NCBI GenBank assembly: GCA_024707265.1
Contig: JANQAB010000002.1
Location: 454,188 to 518,187, forward strand
DNA from: Sporocytophaga sp.
GTDB lineage: Bacteria; Bacteroidota; Bacteroidia; Cytophagales; Cytophagaceae
Length of the DNA stretch: 64,000 bases
Reading direction: 5' to 3'
Below the pieces are notes generated by a model, which saw nothing but the letters and a program-made list of their open reading frames with translations, did no database searches and had not been told where the DNA came from. Below are positions 18,314 to 28,773 of the stretch, one piece after another. The stretch's first letter is position 1; the number at the start of each line of letters is the position of its first letter. Made by a program: the position numbers and the translations under genes.

Positions 18314-18717
18314 GGTAATTAATAAATTGATGATGAGGCTGAGGTATTATAATAAGATTGAATTCGTCAAAAGAATGTGTAAATAATATAGATCGGGCAG
18401 AAGTTGAATATTGAATAGTAGGTTAAAGTTTTCATCACTCTATATTTAAGTTCGGATAGATCAATGATTTAAAACTAAACCTGTATTATTGATGATACAA
18501 TCGATTCCGTGCCCAATTAAGATTTGTTATTCCAATATTTACTTCCCTGACTGGATATGGTTATTAATCAAACTAGTGAGAATATCAGGAGGCTGTTTAT
18601 ACGATTAAGCCGAAATCATCTTTATTTATTGTTAAAACCTTTTGTAAAAGGAATCTAACGTTGAAGGTTGGACATAAGTTAAACAATGTTTTGATGCTTG
18701 AGATATAGAATAAAACT
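18314..18717. other. Intergenic region between kinase and flippase genes
   Basis: This is an AT-rich stretch with stops in all frames. It contains no recognisable terminator with a T-tail and no clear promoter. The gap suggests that the flippase and later genes may form a separate transcript. Confidence 0.4.
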
Positions 18718-19992
18718 ATGGCGGAAATTACGCTCAACAAGAAAAAAATAGTAAACTTCTCTAAACTTATTGGTAGTACTTTCCTTGTGCAATGCCTGAT
18801 TCAGTTTATTGGAATGGTTTTAGGGTTTTTTATTGTCAGGAGTTTAACAGTACAAGAGTATGCTTTATATACTGTTGCCAATAGTATGCTTACGATGCTA
18901 AATGTTTTATCTAATAGTGGAATTTCGACTAGCACTTATGCTCTGGGAGGAAAAGTTTGGACCGACAAAACCAAATTGGGTAAAGTCCTATCAACTGCTA
19001 TTACCTTTCGCAATAAATTTTCATTACTGGCTCTACTTATCGGGATTCCCTTTACTATCCACATGTTGTTGAAACAGCAGGCTTCATGGGAAACTATTAT
19101 CTTAATCATAATAACTTTTATCCCTTCTTTCAAGGCTCAGTTAACTGACAATTTATATGAGGTTGTTCCTAAATTACACCAGGATATCCGATTGCTACAG
19201 GGTAATCAATTGTTTGTAGCTGTATTCCGTTTACTTTTAAGTGGTTTATCCCTGTTTATTTTCCCATTTGCCTGGGTAGCCTTTCTTGCTAATGGTATAC
19301 CTCGTATAGTTGGAAATTTGAGATTACGCAATATCGTTGAAAAACGCGCAAACATTACGAAGGAAGAAGACTCAGAGATCAAACGTGAAATCAAGCGCAT
19401 AGTTAAACGCACATTTCCTGGGAGTTTGTATTTTGCCTTTTCAGGCCAGATATCTCTTTTTATTTTAGCTTATATGGGTAAGTCTAGTGATGTTGCAGAA
19501 TGGGGAGCGATAGGACGATTTTCAGTGATTTTTTCTGTTATTTCTTCTGTTTTTGCAATGGTTATTATGCCCAGATATTCGCGTTTGGAGAATAATCTGA
19601 AAAAGATTTTTATAACTGCTCATAAAATATTAGGTGCCCAGATTATCCTTGGTTTGTTGGTTTTATCCGGTGGATATATGTTTTCAAATACCTTACTTTT
19701 CCTTTTAGGTAAACATTATCAAAATCTAAATATTGAACTTTTAGTAGCCTTATCTAATGGTGCTGTAGGAATTATAACAGGAACTGTATTGGCTTTTTCT
19801 ATTCGGAGGGGATGGGTTATACATCCGGCAATTGACATTTTTTTGAATGTATTTCCTGTAGTTTTGTTTACCTGGTTATTTTCCTTTAACTCATTATTGA
19901 GTGTATTGCTCTATAGTTTATGTGTACAAATATTTGTTACAATAGCACATTATCTCGTATTTCTATATCAATTGAACAAAAATGCTAATTAA
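18718..19992 (+). CDS. Polysaccharide flippase, Wzx/MATE-like family
   Basis: The 424-aa protein is made of about twelve hydrophobic segments with short loops. It starts with FSKLIGSTFLVQCLIQFIGMVLGFFIVRSLTV, a pattern of the oligosaccharide-flippase (PST) family. It should move undecaprenyl-linked repeat units across the inner membrane. Length and topology fit. Sequence similarity in this family is low, so substrate cannot be inferred. Confidence 0.85.
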   Translation: MAEITLNKKKIVNFSKLIGSTFLVQCLIQFIGMVLGFFIVRSLTVQEYALYTVANSMLTMLNVLSNSGISTSTYALGGKVWTDKTKLGKVLSTAITFRNKFSLLALLIGIPFTIHMLLKQQASWETIILIIITFIPSFKAQLTDNLYEVVPKLHQDIRLLQGNQLFVAVFRLLLSGLSLFIFPFAWVAFLANGIPRIVGNLRLRNIVEKRANITKEEDSEIKREIKRIVKRTFPGSLYFAFSGQISLFILAYMGKSSDVAEWGAIGRFSVIFSVISSVFAMVIMPRYSRLENNLKKIFITAHKILGAQIILGLLVLSGGYMFSNTLLFLLGKHYQNLNIELLVALSNGAVGIITGTVLAFSIRRGWVIHPAIDIFLNVFPVVLFTWLFSFNSLLSVLLYSLCVQIFVTIAHYLVFLYQLNKNAN

Positions 19993-20021
19993 TTCCCTAT
20001 TGTTTAATAACTAGGTATAAA

Positions 20022-21180
20022 ATGCACAGGAAACTTAAAATATTATTAGTACTTCAAACTCCATGGGGAACATCTCTTGGTATGTCAAAAGTTCATTATG
20101 AACTGAAACGAGCTTATGAAGACATGGGGCATCAAGTAGATTATCTGGATGCGTCTAAAATTTATCCTAAGGGCGATAAATTGATTTATCATTTATTAGG
20201 TTTTAAAAACCACCAGGAACGTATATTAGATTTTCTTAAAGATAATGCGCATAAATATGATGTCATTGATGCTAATCAGCGTTGCATTCCCTATTCTAAA
20301 GAAAGTTTTGGCTTTAAAGGTAGATTGATTTTCAGATCTCATGGTTTATTCCCTCTGTACCGCATTGCGGAGCAGCATCCCATATATAAAAGAATAGAAA
20401 ATAGTTTAAATGAGAAGAGGCAAAAATCGTTAGTTAAAAGCTTGGGTGAATTGAAAAGATACATTATGAGACCTCCTGGAGAATGGGCTTTATGGGACTC
20501 TATTAAATATGCCGACATAGTCCATGTTCTAAATAAGGCCGAATATGAATATTTAAAGTTGTATGGAGTTGATGAAACAAAGCTTAAACTTGTTCCCAAT
20601 GGCTTGGATGATGAATATATTGAAAATGGAAAAGAAAATATAAATTCAATTTCTGACCGAACGGAAATTTCCTTTGTTGGATCGTGGACGTTTAGAAAAG
20701 GAATTGATTTTTTGCCTGAGATTATAGATAGATCTAGAGGTTCTGTTAGCAATTTTAATCTCTTAGGAACTGGTGGAAACAAGGACAGTATTCTGAAAAA
20801 AAATCAATAATACCAATTTGAAAGTTAATGTTTCGCCTCATTTTCAGATTGAAGACTTACCTCTACTTTTAAAAAAAACAAAAGTAGGAGTGTTCCCGAG
20901 TTTTGCCGAGGGGTTTGGATTGGCAATAGTTGAACAATTGGCCTTAGGTATTCCTGTAGTGGCTTTTGACATTCCGGGGCCATCTGATATTTTAAAACCA
21001 ATAGAGAATTCCCTTATTGTTCCAGTAGGCGATATAAACGCCATGATTGAAAGATTAAATTCATTGTTATCCCTTTCTGAAGAGGATTATTGGAAATTAG
21101 CTGTAAAATGTATAGAACGCGCTCATGATTTTAAAAATGAGAAAATAGCAAATCAATTTATTGAAATTTATAAATCCTAA
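20022..21180 (+). CDS. Glycosyltransferase family 4, frameshifted at an A-run
   Basis: A GT-B enzyme of about 385 aa is split by one extra A in the A8 run 20796-20803. The first part ends LLGTGGNKDSILKK. With one A fewer, the frame continues INNTNLKVNVSPHFQIEDLPLLLK and then the donor-site motif FPSFAEGFGLAIVEQLALGIPVVAFDIPG. The linker VPNGLDDEYI and FVGSWTFRKGIDFL are typical for GT4. It probably adds one sugar to the lipid-linked repeat unit. The break is most likely a base-calling error, because both halves are well conserved. Confidence 0.87.
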
Positions 21181-21265
21181 ATATTTTATAGTAACTCAAA
21201 ATGTGTCTTGCTAGATGTGTAAAATATTATATTTATTCTTTTTGAGGTTGTAATGATCAGGTATT

Positions 21266-22213
21266 ATGATAATTAAGAATCCTCTTGTTTCTATTTGCAT
21301 TCCTTTATATAATGCTGCTGAGTTTGTAAGCGAAACCTTATCTAATTTGTTATGCCAATCTTATCAGAATATTGAGATTATTATTGTAAACGACCATTCT
21401 ACTGACAATTCGGTTGAAATAATAGATATTTTTAATGATGATAGAATCCGGATCTATACCAATCCGGAAAAGGGTGGCAATGCCGCACGTAATTATGCTT
21501 TTCTCCAATCTAAAGGCGAATTGATTAAGTTTATGGATGCTGATGATTTTTGCAGCGAAAAATTAATAGAAAAACAGGTAGAAAAATATTTGAAAGAAGG
21601 TTCGGTAGATACATTGATCTTTTCTCCGGTTAAAAAATATTATAGTAATGGAAGAATAGAGGAGATGCCAAGAACTATTGACAGAGATTATACACCGGGA
21701 ATAGAACTGGTGCTAAATATGTGGAGGGGAAGTGGGTTTAATTGCCCACATTGTTATTTAATGAGTCGTTCGTTGGTTGAGAAAACAGGGCCTTGGGATA
21801 ATACAATATTAAGAAATCAAGACGGGTATTATTTTGCTCGGGTTGCCAGCTTTGCTGATTTGTCCTTAAATGTAGATGATGAATATGCACTCTGGAGACA
21901 AACTTTTAAGGGGGTTAGTTCGAATAAAAGTAAAGATGCCATTCTTTCGCATTTTAAAACGCTGATTTTTATTTCGGAAATATTATTGAGCTATAAAAAC
22001 GATGAAGATACAGTTCAAATCTGTGGCCAAAAAATAGGGCTTTTTATATTTACTCATTATGTCTATATAAAAGATGACTTAAAACTTTTACAGCCATTAC
22101 GAAATCAATATGGATTTAAAATTATTTATCCTTATAGGAAAAAGTTTAAAATTTTGAAATTGTTTTTTGGGGAGACTAAAGCATTAGAAATTATTTCAAA
22201 AAGTTATCAATAA
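21266..22213 (+). CDS. Glycosyltransferase family 2
   Basis: The 315-aa GT-A enzyme opens with VSICIPLYNAAEFVSETL. It has the nucleotide-binding VNDHSTDNSVEIID and the metal-binding DxD-type FMDADDF. It should transfer a sugar from a nucleotide donor to the growing repeat unit on the cytoplasmic face. No membrane segment is present. The degraded gene downstream begins 6 bases after its stop. Confidence 0.9.
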   Translation: MIIKNPLVSICIPLYNAAEFVSETLSNLLCQSYQNIEIIIVNDHSTDNSVEIIDIFNDDRIRIYTNPEKGGNAARNYAFLQSKGELIKFMDADDFCSEKLIEKQVEKYLKEGSVDTLIFSPVKKYYSNGRIEEMPRTIDRDYTPGIELVLNMWRGSGFNCPHCYLMSRSLVEKTGPWDNTILRNQDGYYFARVASFADLSLNVDDEYALWRQTFKGVSSNKSKDAILSHFKTLIFISEILLSYKNDEDTVQICGQKIGLFIFTHYVYIKDDLKLLQPLRNQYGFKIIYPYRKKFKILKLFFGETKALEIISKSYQ

Positions 22214-22771
22214 CTTTTTATGGACCAATATCACTATTTGGAGCAAATGGTTTTGCCGATATATAATTTTACATATAGATTAAAGCATTATAGAGGTATC
22301 ACAGCTTCTAACTTTTTTGAAGTTAAAAGGATTAGTGAATTGAGTCCATATACTGGAATGAACCGTGAAACATGGTTGGAAGCCGCAGAATATCTGCTGA
22401 ATGTTTTTTTTACTATGTTAAAAGTATTGAAGAACCACTATTTTCCCCTAAGCAAAATGGAAAGTCGTCTCCAAGAATAATTAAAGGAGATAATGGAGAA
22501 TTGCAGGTGCTACCATACCTGTGACGGTGTGGAAGGATGTTATTGCAGTTCAGTGTAAAGGAATCCATCCTGAATCTGAAAAAGTTTTGTAATAAATTTG
22601 TTATCGAATGCGCAAGATGAAATGAGGTTGGTCACATTACTATTATTCAAAAAAAGTGGTGAAGATTAGAAAGAAGAAGATTTTGATGAAATTGAAAAAA
22701 TGGAAGTGAAGGAGAATGGTTTGAAGTTAATGCTAAAATATAAGCCGTTGATAGATTGGAATTGATAAAAG
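22214..22771 (+). pseudogene. Degraded gene remnant between two glycosyltransferases
   Basis: An 86-codon frame (22220-22480) opens MDQYHYLEQMVLPIYNF and contains MNRETWLEAAEYLLNVFF. Near 22440 the coding-like sequence seems to change frame (PKQNGKSSPRIIKGDNGELQ), followed by fragments such as PVTVWKDVIAVQCKGIHPE and then several stops. No single-base repair restores a long frame, so this is a true remnant, unlike the other broken genes here. The piece FPxKQNGKSSPR vaguely recalls DUF2264 proteins; that is a weak guess. Confidence 0.5.
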
Positions 22772-23710
22772 ATGGAAAACAGTTATAGAAATGTTGTAAT
22801 AACATTATTTGAAAACCGCTACGAATATGGAGTGGCAAGCCTGGTGAATTCATTGTATAAGGCAGATTATGAAGGAATTATTTGCATTGGATATAAAGGA
22901 AAACTGCCGTTCTGGATTAATCAATTACAACCTAAAAAAGGTAGTAGTCAGTTATACCAACTTTCTGAGAAAATAGATTTACGATTTGATGAGCTAATTG
23001 TAGATATGCATTTCGGATACTATAAACCATATTATCTTAAAGAAATGGCACAAGTATATCCTGAAGCTCTGGGGTGGTATTATTTTGACCCTGATATAGT
23101 AATACTGGCAAAGTGGGGAGTTTTTGAAAATTGGGTACAATCAGGTGTCGCTTTGGTTCAGGACTCCAACTTCGAATTACTTTATTGGAATCATCCATGG
23201 AGAAACCAATGGCGTAGTGATTATATTGAGTTAAATAAGGGAATAGATAAAGCATTAAACTACTATATTAATAGTGGCTTTATCGGGGTTAATTCTGAGC
23301 ATTTCGAACTGATAAATCGTTGGATTCTGGTAAATGAAAAATATAAGGCTTTGAAATACCCTATTCATTATTTTGATCGAAAGGGAAATTTAAATGCTTA
23401 TAAAGGAGATCAGGATGTTTTAAATGCCGCTATGACCGTTAGTTCAGATTTGTTTTTTTCGATTCTTGGGAAAGAGGCAATGGCTTTTGATTACCCGGTG
23501 GGCATTATGGCTCATGCAATAAATAATGCAAAACCATGGAATAGTAACTACCTCAAAAATGTTATTTCTGGGATTAAGGTTTCGATTGCAGAAGAATACT
23601 TTTGGAACTTTTGCAGTAGCCCGATAAAAAGCTATTCTCAACTTGAATTAAGTAAAAAAAGAATGCTAATTAAGTTTTCAAAATTCGTAAACAGAATCTG
23701 GAAAAAATAA
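22772..23710 (+). CDS. GT-A glycosyltransferase-like protein (GT8-like)
   Basis: The 312-aa protein starts with NVVITLFENRYEYGVASLVNSLYKADYEG, the layout of GT8-like nucleotide-sugar transferases. It has a DxD motif in WYYFDPDIVI (about residues 106-115). Later NSGFIGVNSEHF and KGDQDVLNAAM fit the acceptor side and the conserved GDQD of that group. It lacks a membrane segment. Sugar specificity is unknown. Confidence 0.72.
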   Translation: MENSYRNVVITLFENRYEYGVASLVNSLYKADYEGIICIGYKGKLPFWINQLQPKKGSSQLYQLSEKIDLRFDELIVDMHFGYYKPYYLKEMAQVYPEALGWYYFDPDIVILAKWGVFENWVQSGVALVQDSNFELLYWNHPWRNQWRSDYIELNKGIDKALNYYINSGFIGVNSEHFELINRWILVNEKYKALKYPIHYFDRKGNLNAYKGDQDVLNAAMTVSSDLFFSILGKEAMAFDYPVGIMAHAINNAKPWNSNYLKNVISGIKVSIAEEYFWNFCSSPIKSYSQLELSKKRMLIKFSKFVNRIWKK

Positions 23711-23739
23711 TACTCTACCATATCAATAATATAATTAAA

Positions 23740-24891
23740 ATGACTAAAGAGATAAAATCTTTAACCGGCTTACGAGGCATCGCAGCCTTATGGGTGGTAT
23801 TGTTACATTTTATTTATGTGGTAAATTTTCAAACAGAAAATTTATTCTTGGATGCCGGAAATCAATTTTTAAAGAAAGGCAATTTGGGCGTCGACATGTT
23901 CTTTATGCTTTCAGCTTTTGTTATGTGTTTGGCCTATCAGAATGTATTTAATGTTAGATTCTCGTTTAAAGACATAAAAGATTACTTATTAAAACGTTTC
24001 ATTCGCATTTATCCTGCTTATATATTTTGGCTGTTATTGGCTGCATTTGTGTATAAAAAATGGTCCCTTAAAGTTATCGGGGTAAATCTTATGTTGTCTC
24101 AAAACTTTTTTGATCCTAATGAATTCGTTATAAATAGTGTGTTTTGGTCACTTTGTGCAGAATGGTGGATGTACATGATCTTCCCCTTTGTTTTTTATTT
24201 TTTGAAAAAAGCGAATTCAAAAAAAAACATGTCCATAGTTTTTGTTGCTTTTGCTACTCTTCTGGGACTTTATGTACTCCCTAATTTTAATTTATATTTT
24301 ATTGGCAATAATGGTCTTGTTATAAAAGAGTATGATAATCAGTTTAGCATAGTTTATGGAATCAATAGTATGGTTAGGAGTCTGCTATGTTATTTACTAG
24401 GGATTGCATTGTTTTTCATTAGTATAAATGGAAGAATCGGATTAGATAAATTATTTGGGGGGACAAAGTCAATATATATATTATTGACTAGTATTATTTT
24501 ACTTTCTTTTTTTAGAAATACCGAAATATTTATTATTGTTTGTCTTGCTCTTTTAATTATGTCTTTATATGTAAATAAAGATTTAGAAAATATATTCAGT
24601 AAAAAAATTATTTATTTCTTAGGGCTTATTTCTTATTCGCTATATCTTCTTCATACTACATTAAGATTTATTATAACAGTAGTTGTGATGAAGATTTTTA
24701 AGATTCCGGTAGAAGCTGCTGATTTGCCGTCAATGTTATTGGCTCTTATATTAGTGATTCCGCTGGCTTACTTATCTTATATTTATATCGAAAATAAAAC
24801 GGGAGTTTGGTTGAAAGCAAAATTGCTTGTTAAACCTTCTGAAAAAAATAGTCCTGAGAAAGAATTGAGTAATATCCAGGGTAGTATATAA
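23740..24891 (+). CDS. Acyltransferase family 3 membrane protein (OafA-like)
   Basis: The 383-aa protein has about ten membrane helices and starts with the family signature SLTGLRGIAALWVVLLHFIY, in which the His is the conserved catalytic residue. RFIRIYPAYIFW and SVFWSLCAEWWMYMIFP are further family landmarks. Such enzymes usually O-acetylate polysaccharide sugars using cytoplasmic acetyl-CoA. A paralogue lies at 37120-38364. Confidence 0.92.
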   Translation: MTKEIKSLTGLRGIAALWVVLLHFIYVVNFQTENLFLDAGNQFLKKGNLGVDMFFMLSAFVMCLAYQNVFNVRFSFKDIKDYLLKRFIRIYPAYIFWLLLAAFVYKKWSLKVIGVNLMLSQNFFDPNEFVINSVFWSLCAEWWMYMIFPFVFYFLKKANSKKNMSIVFVAFATLLGLYVLPNFNLYFIGNNGLVIKEYDNQFSIVYGINSMVRSLLCYLLGIALFFISINGRIGLDKLFGGTKSIYILLTSIILLSFFRNTEIFIIVCLALLIMSLYVNKDLENIFSKKIIYFLGLISYSLYLLHTTLRFIITVVVMKIFKIPVEAADLPSMLLALILVIPLAYLSYIYIENKTGVWLKAKLLVKPSEKNSPEKELSNIQGSI

Positions 24892-25189
24892 CAATACCCC
24901 TTTTATCGTATTTTAGGAGTGTACTAGTTGTAAAATGGGGTTAAGCCGAATAATTTTTATAATCTATCTGCTTTTGTAGTTCATAAATTAAATTTAGGTT
25001 AGGGCTTAAAATCCCACTTCAGAAATTAGATGCGAAGTAAAAATGTAAATTTATCAAGCTATAATAATACCTTAAATGAGACGAGCAAAAATGAAATTGT
25101 CTTCATTTTTAAAGAATAGATTTTATAACAAATAGCTGCAAAACCAAAATTTATAATATTTTAATTATTTATACTGAGAGTTTTATTTT
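24892..25189. other. Intergenic region
   Basis: This is an AT-rich stretch without a supported gene, hairpin terminator or promoter match. It marks a likely transcript boundary within the polysaccharide locus. Confidence 0.4.
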
Positions 25190-26275
25190 ATGATTAAGTC
25201 GATAACACAAATTCAGCACCTTCAGCGTTTCGCATCTCAACACTTAAGAATGCCAGATGTTGGGATTATAGGGGGCTATCATGGTGGAAATTTGGGTGAT
25301 ATTGCATTAGGGGAATCTGTACGTCAGTTACTTTTAAAAAAGAATGTTCGTGGTGGTTTGCAGACTATCTATAATTTGGAGAAGTGGCCCAAAACAGAAT
25401 TTGCTATTGTAGGAGGTGGGGCAGTTGGTTATGTTGATTCACTAAGGAGGGTTGCTTTAAGGTATAAAGGTGATTTTGGCAAAGTTGCACTTTTGGGAGT
25501 TGATTTTAATGAAAGGAATTACCCAGAAGATTGTGTCGAATTAATCAAAGGTGCAGCGTACGTTAGTTGTAGAAGTGAGCAGCAGTCTATTAAATTGAAA
25601 GAAATATCAGGGCGGGAGGATATTTCTTATCATCCAGATATTGCTTTTTCTTTGTATCCTGAATTTTGTCTAAAACAGAGAAGTAGGTTAGAAAGTAGAA
25701 AGAAAGTTTTAATAAATGTGGTACCACTCTATGGTAGCATAATCAAGGATAAAGTTGTTCCAATTGAAGATTACAGAAAAGAGCGACCTGAGTTGTATGA
25801 AAATTTTGAGCAAATGCAACTTAGTTACCAATCATTTGTGAGGAATATAGTTACTAAAGCTATAGAAAATAATTATATCGTTGCAACGATCCCTTTTACT
25901 AATGAGGATGAGGAATATAGCAGAATAATTTTTAAGGGATTACCTGTAGAGCATTATAAATATCATTCTAATCCCCAAAGAATGTTTAAGACAATGGCTG
26001 AAGCAGATCATGTAGTTGCTACAAGATACCATGCCACTATTTTTGCTTTAAAACTTGGTTTGAAATTAACTCCAATCGCCTATGCAACCAAAAATGAGTT
26101 ATTATTACAAGAATTAGGCATCAATCGCAAGGAATTTTTGTCAACAGGAGATCTTGCGTCTGGAATTAATAATATAGAGACTACTTATGTGCAAATGAAA
26201 ACTGATATTTTAGATTGGGAGAACAGGAGTACATGGGCAATTGAAACATGCATAAATTCACTTGGTATCGCTTAA
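25190..26275 (+). CDS. Polysaccharide pyruvyl transferase family protein
   Basis: These enzymes put a pyruvate ketal on a polysaccharide sugar, using PEP, and make the polymer acidic. The 361-aa protein has the N-terminal GGYHGGNLGDIALGESVRQLL pattern of the CsaB/EpsO family. It also has the FAIVGGGAVGYVDSLRR loop and the C-terminal ADHVVATRYHATIFALKLG motif that contains the conserved RxHxxIFA. Its product would add negative charge to the exopolysaccharide. Confidence 0.92.
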   Translation: MIKSITQIQHLQRFASQHLRMPDVGIIGGYHGGNLGDIALGESVRQLLLKKNVRGGLQTIYNLEKWPKTEFAIVGGGAVGYVDSLRRVALRYKGDFGKVALLGVDFNERNYPEDCVELIKGAAYVSCRSEQQSIKLKEISGREDISYHPDIAFSLYPEFCLKQRSRLESRKKVLINVVPLYGSIIKDKVVPIEDYRKERPELYENFEQMQLSYQSFVRNIVTKAIENNYIVATIPFTNEDEEYSRIIFKGLPVEHYKYHSNPQRMFKTMAEADHVVATRYHATIFALKLGLKLTPIAYATKNELLLQELGINRKEFLSTGDLASGINNIETTYVQMKTDILDWENRSTWAIETCINSLGIA

Positions 26276-26279
26276 TTTT

Positions 26280-26822
26280 ATGAGATTCTTAAAATATGTA
26301 TTAAGAGAGCTAAAATTATATATTTGTAATTGGGTGATTGCAAAATTTCCCTCTCGAAGAATCCGACATTGGTTTTATCGTAGGATTATGAAATTTGAGA
26401 TAGGAAATAATTCTAATATTTTTTTGGGGGCTTGGATTACATCTTCTGGTGGATTAAAAATGAAGAAACAATCAGTGATTAATGCACATTGTCATTTAGA
26501 TACAAGGGGGGGCATTGAAATTGGTGAAAATGTGTCTATATCTCCATGTGTATCAATTGTTACTGGAGATCACAATATTCATGATCCTGAATTTAAAGCA
26601 AGATTTAGAAAAGTAGTAATTGAAGATAATGTCTTTATAGGTTATGGTGCTATTATATTGGGAGGCGTAACACTTGGACGAGGCTCGGTTATTACTGCAG
26701 GTAGTGTTGTAAATAAAGACGTTGCGCCTTTAGCAATAACCGGAGGTGTGCCTGCTAAACAAATAAGCACTCGAGAAGATAATTTTAATAGAAATATGAC
26801 TTATTCTAGATTGTTTGGTTGA
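26280..26822 (+). CDS. Hexapeptide-repeat O-acetyltransferase
   Basis: The ATG at 26280 follows the upstream stop by 4 bases and gives 180 aa. A TTG five codons earlier is less likely. Left-handed beta-helix repeats (INAHCHLDTRGGIEIGENVSISPCVSIV) and the catalytic-type His in TGDHNIHDPEF, followed by IEDNVFIGYGAIILGGVTLGRGSVITAGSVV, match the maltose/galactoside acetyltransferase group. It should acetylate a sugar of the repeat unit. Confidence 0.9.
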   Translation: MRFLKYVLRELKLYICNWVIAKFPSRRIRHWFYRRIMKFEIGNNSNIFLGAWITSSGGLKMKKQSVINAHCHLDTRGGIEIGENVSISPCVSIVTGDHNIHDPEFKARFRKVVIEDNVFIGYGAIILGGVTLGRGSVITAGSVVNKDVAPLAITGGVPAKQISTREDNFNRNMTYSRLFG

Positions 26823-27066
26823 TAGTTTACAGGAAAAATATTTTCCTTACCAGGTTCTTTATAGTTTGCTCGTGAATTTGGCAAGGGCATTGGTTTTGTT
26901 CATTAAACTGACTTATTCTATTGGATAAAAAAATTTCTTTGTACGTTTTATACTATGGTATCTGGAAAACATGCTTCAACCAATAAAATGATGCTTTTAT
27001 GATACAGTTAGTGGATTGTTGTAATATTATTTACTCCGTCTCGTTAAAATCTTTATTGATATACAG

Positions 27067-28170
27067 TTGAAAATATTATTTATTTGTGGCTCTTTAGAAC
27101 CAGGTTGTGACGGAGTTGGTGATTATACTAGGAGATTAGCAGGTGAGCTTATACGCCAGGGGAATGAAGTTCAGATTATTGCTTTGAATGATAAAAATGT
27201 AACGGCTGTTACTTATCAAGTACAAGAGGATGATATAACTTCCATTACTTGTTTGCGGTTACCGCAAAATATTAGTTGGAATTATAGAATGAATGAAGCT
27301 GGTGTATTTTCGGATGCTTTTAATCCGGGTTGGCTTTCTTTACAATATGTTCCCTTTGCTTTTCAAGACAAGGGTCTCCCCTTCGGTTTAGCCCGAAAAT
27401 TAAAGAACTTAGCCACCGGTAAGAATTGGCATATAATGTTCCATGAGTTATGGTTGGGGATGGACAAAGAGTCTTCTTTGAAAATGAAGTTATGGGGTCG
27501 GGTGCAGCGGCTGTTGATATTTCGTATGCTGAATGAATTAAGACCCACTCGGATTCATACCCAGTTACAAGTATACAAATCAGTATTGAATAATTCGAAA
27601 TATAAGGTTTCTCTATTGCCCCTCTTCTCTAATATACCTCAAAAAGATACAATAAAAAGAACAACAGATTCAGTATATTACACTTGTGTGCTGTTTGGTG
27701 GTATTCATAGCGGAGCTCCCGTTAAAGTTTTTGTTAATGAATTTAAGGAATATTGCATTGAAAAAAAACGTACGTTAAGATTTATATTTGTTGGACGATG
27801 CGGAGAAGCCCTTAGAGAATGGACTTCGGTCTTGGAAGATTACAGGATTCCCTATTATATAGCAGGCGAATGTATTGCAAAGGAAATTTCTGACTATTTA
27901 AGTGAAGCAGATTTGGGCATTAGTACTACCCCCTTTTATTTAGTGGAGAAAAGCGGTACTGTTGCAGCTATGCTTAGTCACTCCTTGCCGGTATTATGCG
28001 TGGCACGTTCCTGGACTCCTCATCTAAGTATGAACGATATAAAGATTGATTCTGTAATTTGCTATAAGCCAGACAGGTTAAATGAATTATTGTCAATCAC
28101 TACTACCTTTAATAAAAGTTTTATTGACACACAAAATGTAAGTGCATCGTTTATTAAGGACTTAATATAA
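27067..28170 (+). CDS. Glycosyltransferase (GT4-like)
   Basis: The 367-aa protein begins with TTG (KILFICGSLEPGCDGVGDYTRRLAGELIRQGNEV), the N-terminal Rossmann pattern of GT-B enzymes. The C-terminal half contains RFIFVGRCGEAL and DLGISTTPFYLVEKSGTVAAMLSHSLPVLCVARSW, a variant donor-site region in which the usual E-x7-E is not obvious. It overlaps the next gene by one base. Donor sugar unknown. Confidence 0.82.
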   Translation: MKILFICGSLEPGCDGVGDYTRRLAGELIRQGNEVQIIALNDKNVTAVTYQVQEDDITSITCLRLPQNISWNYRMNEAGVFSDAFNPGWLSLQYVPFAFQDKGLPFGLARKLKNLATGKNWHIMFHELWLGMDKESSLKMKLWGRVQRLLIFRMLNELRPTRIHTQLQVYKSVLNNSKYKVSLLPLFSNIPQKDTIKRTTDSVYYTCVLFGGIHSGAPVKVFVNEFKEYCIEKKRTLRFIFVGRCGEALREWTSVLEDYRIPYYIAGECIAKEISDYLSEADLGISTTPFYLVEKSGTVAAMLSHSLPVLCVARSWTPHLSMNDIKIDSVICYKPDRLNELLSITTTFNKSFIDTQNVSASFIKDLI

Positions 28171-28763
28171 TGGCTGAATTTTTATATCTATATAAGAACA
28201 GAGCTCGCTTTTCTTTTGGATCATTTGCATATTTAAAGGCTTATGCAAAACGTATGTTAAGTATTGGAGAACTGGTAAGACGTAATAGGACGCGAAATAA
28301 GTTACAAAGAAATGGCGCCGATATACATCCTTGTGCAGAAATAGGAGTAGTAAAAGCGGATGGTGCAAAAAAAAATCTTAAGATTGGGGCTTTTTCTTTT
28401 TTGGGTAAAGTAGAACTGGCCTTACATGATGAAATTCGGATTGGACAAAATGTTTGCATAAATGATGGAGCTATATTGTTGACGGCTTCTCATGATCTTT
28501 CAGATCCGGAATGGAAACTCAAAAAAGCCCCAATAATAATCGAAGATTATGCTTGGATTTGTACCAATGTAATAATTTTGCCGGGGGTTCATGTTGGCCG
28601 AGGGGCTGTTTTAGGTGCTGGAGCTGTGGTGAGTAAAAATGTAGCACCCTATGATGTAGTAGCTGGAAACCCCGCCAAGCCCACAGGGAAAAAGAGAGTT
28701 GAAGTATTGAATTATAATCCGTGTGAGTTTTTGGCATCTAATGCTGCATGGTTAAAAGGTTAG
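28170..28763 (+). CDS. Hexapeptide-repeat acetyltransferase
   Basis: The 197-aa protein has an N-terminal basic helix and then beta-helix repeats (GAFSFLGKVELALHDEIRIGQNVCINDGAIL). It also has TASHDLSDPEW with the catalytic-type His and IEDYAWICTNVIILPGVHVGRGAVLGAGAVVSKNV. It starts on the last base of the upstream glycosyltransferase stop, so translation is coupled. It is related in type to the protein at 26280-26822 but not a close copy. Confidence 0.9.
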   Translation: MAEFLYLYKNRARFSFGSFAYLKAYAKRMLSIGELVRRNRTRNKLQRNGADIHPCAEIGVVKADGAKKNLKIGAFSFLGKVELALHDEIRIGQNVCINDGAILLTASHDLSDPEWKLKKAPIIIEDYAWICTNVIILPGVHVGRGAVLGAGAVVSKNVAPYDVVAGNPAKPTGKKRVEVLNYNPCEFLASNAAWLKG

Positions 28764-28773
28764 AAAATTAAAC

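Noticed and set aside
18496..18505. Shared 10-mer TACAATCGAT at 14593 and 18496 as an operator
   Set aside because: Two copies of a 10-mer in AT-rich gaps can be chance, and neither has the same surroundings; kept only as a side note.
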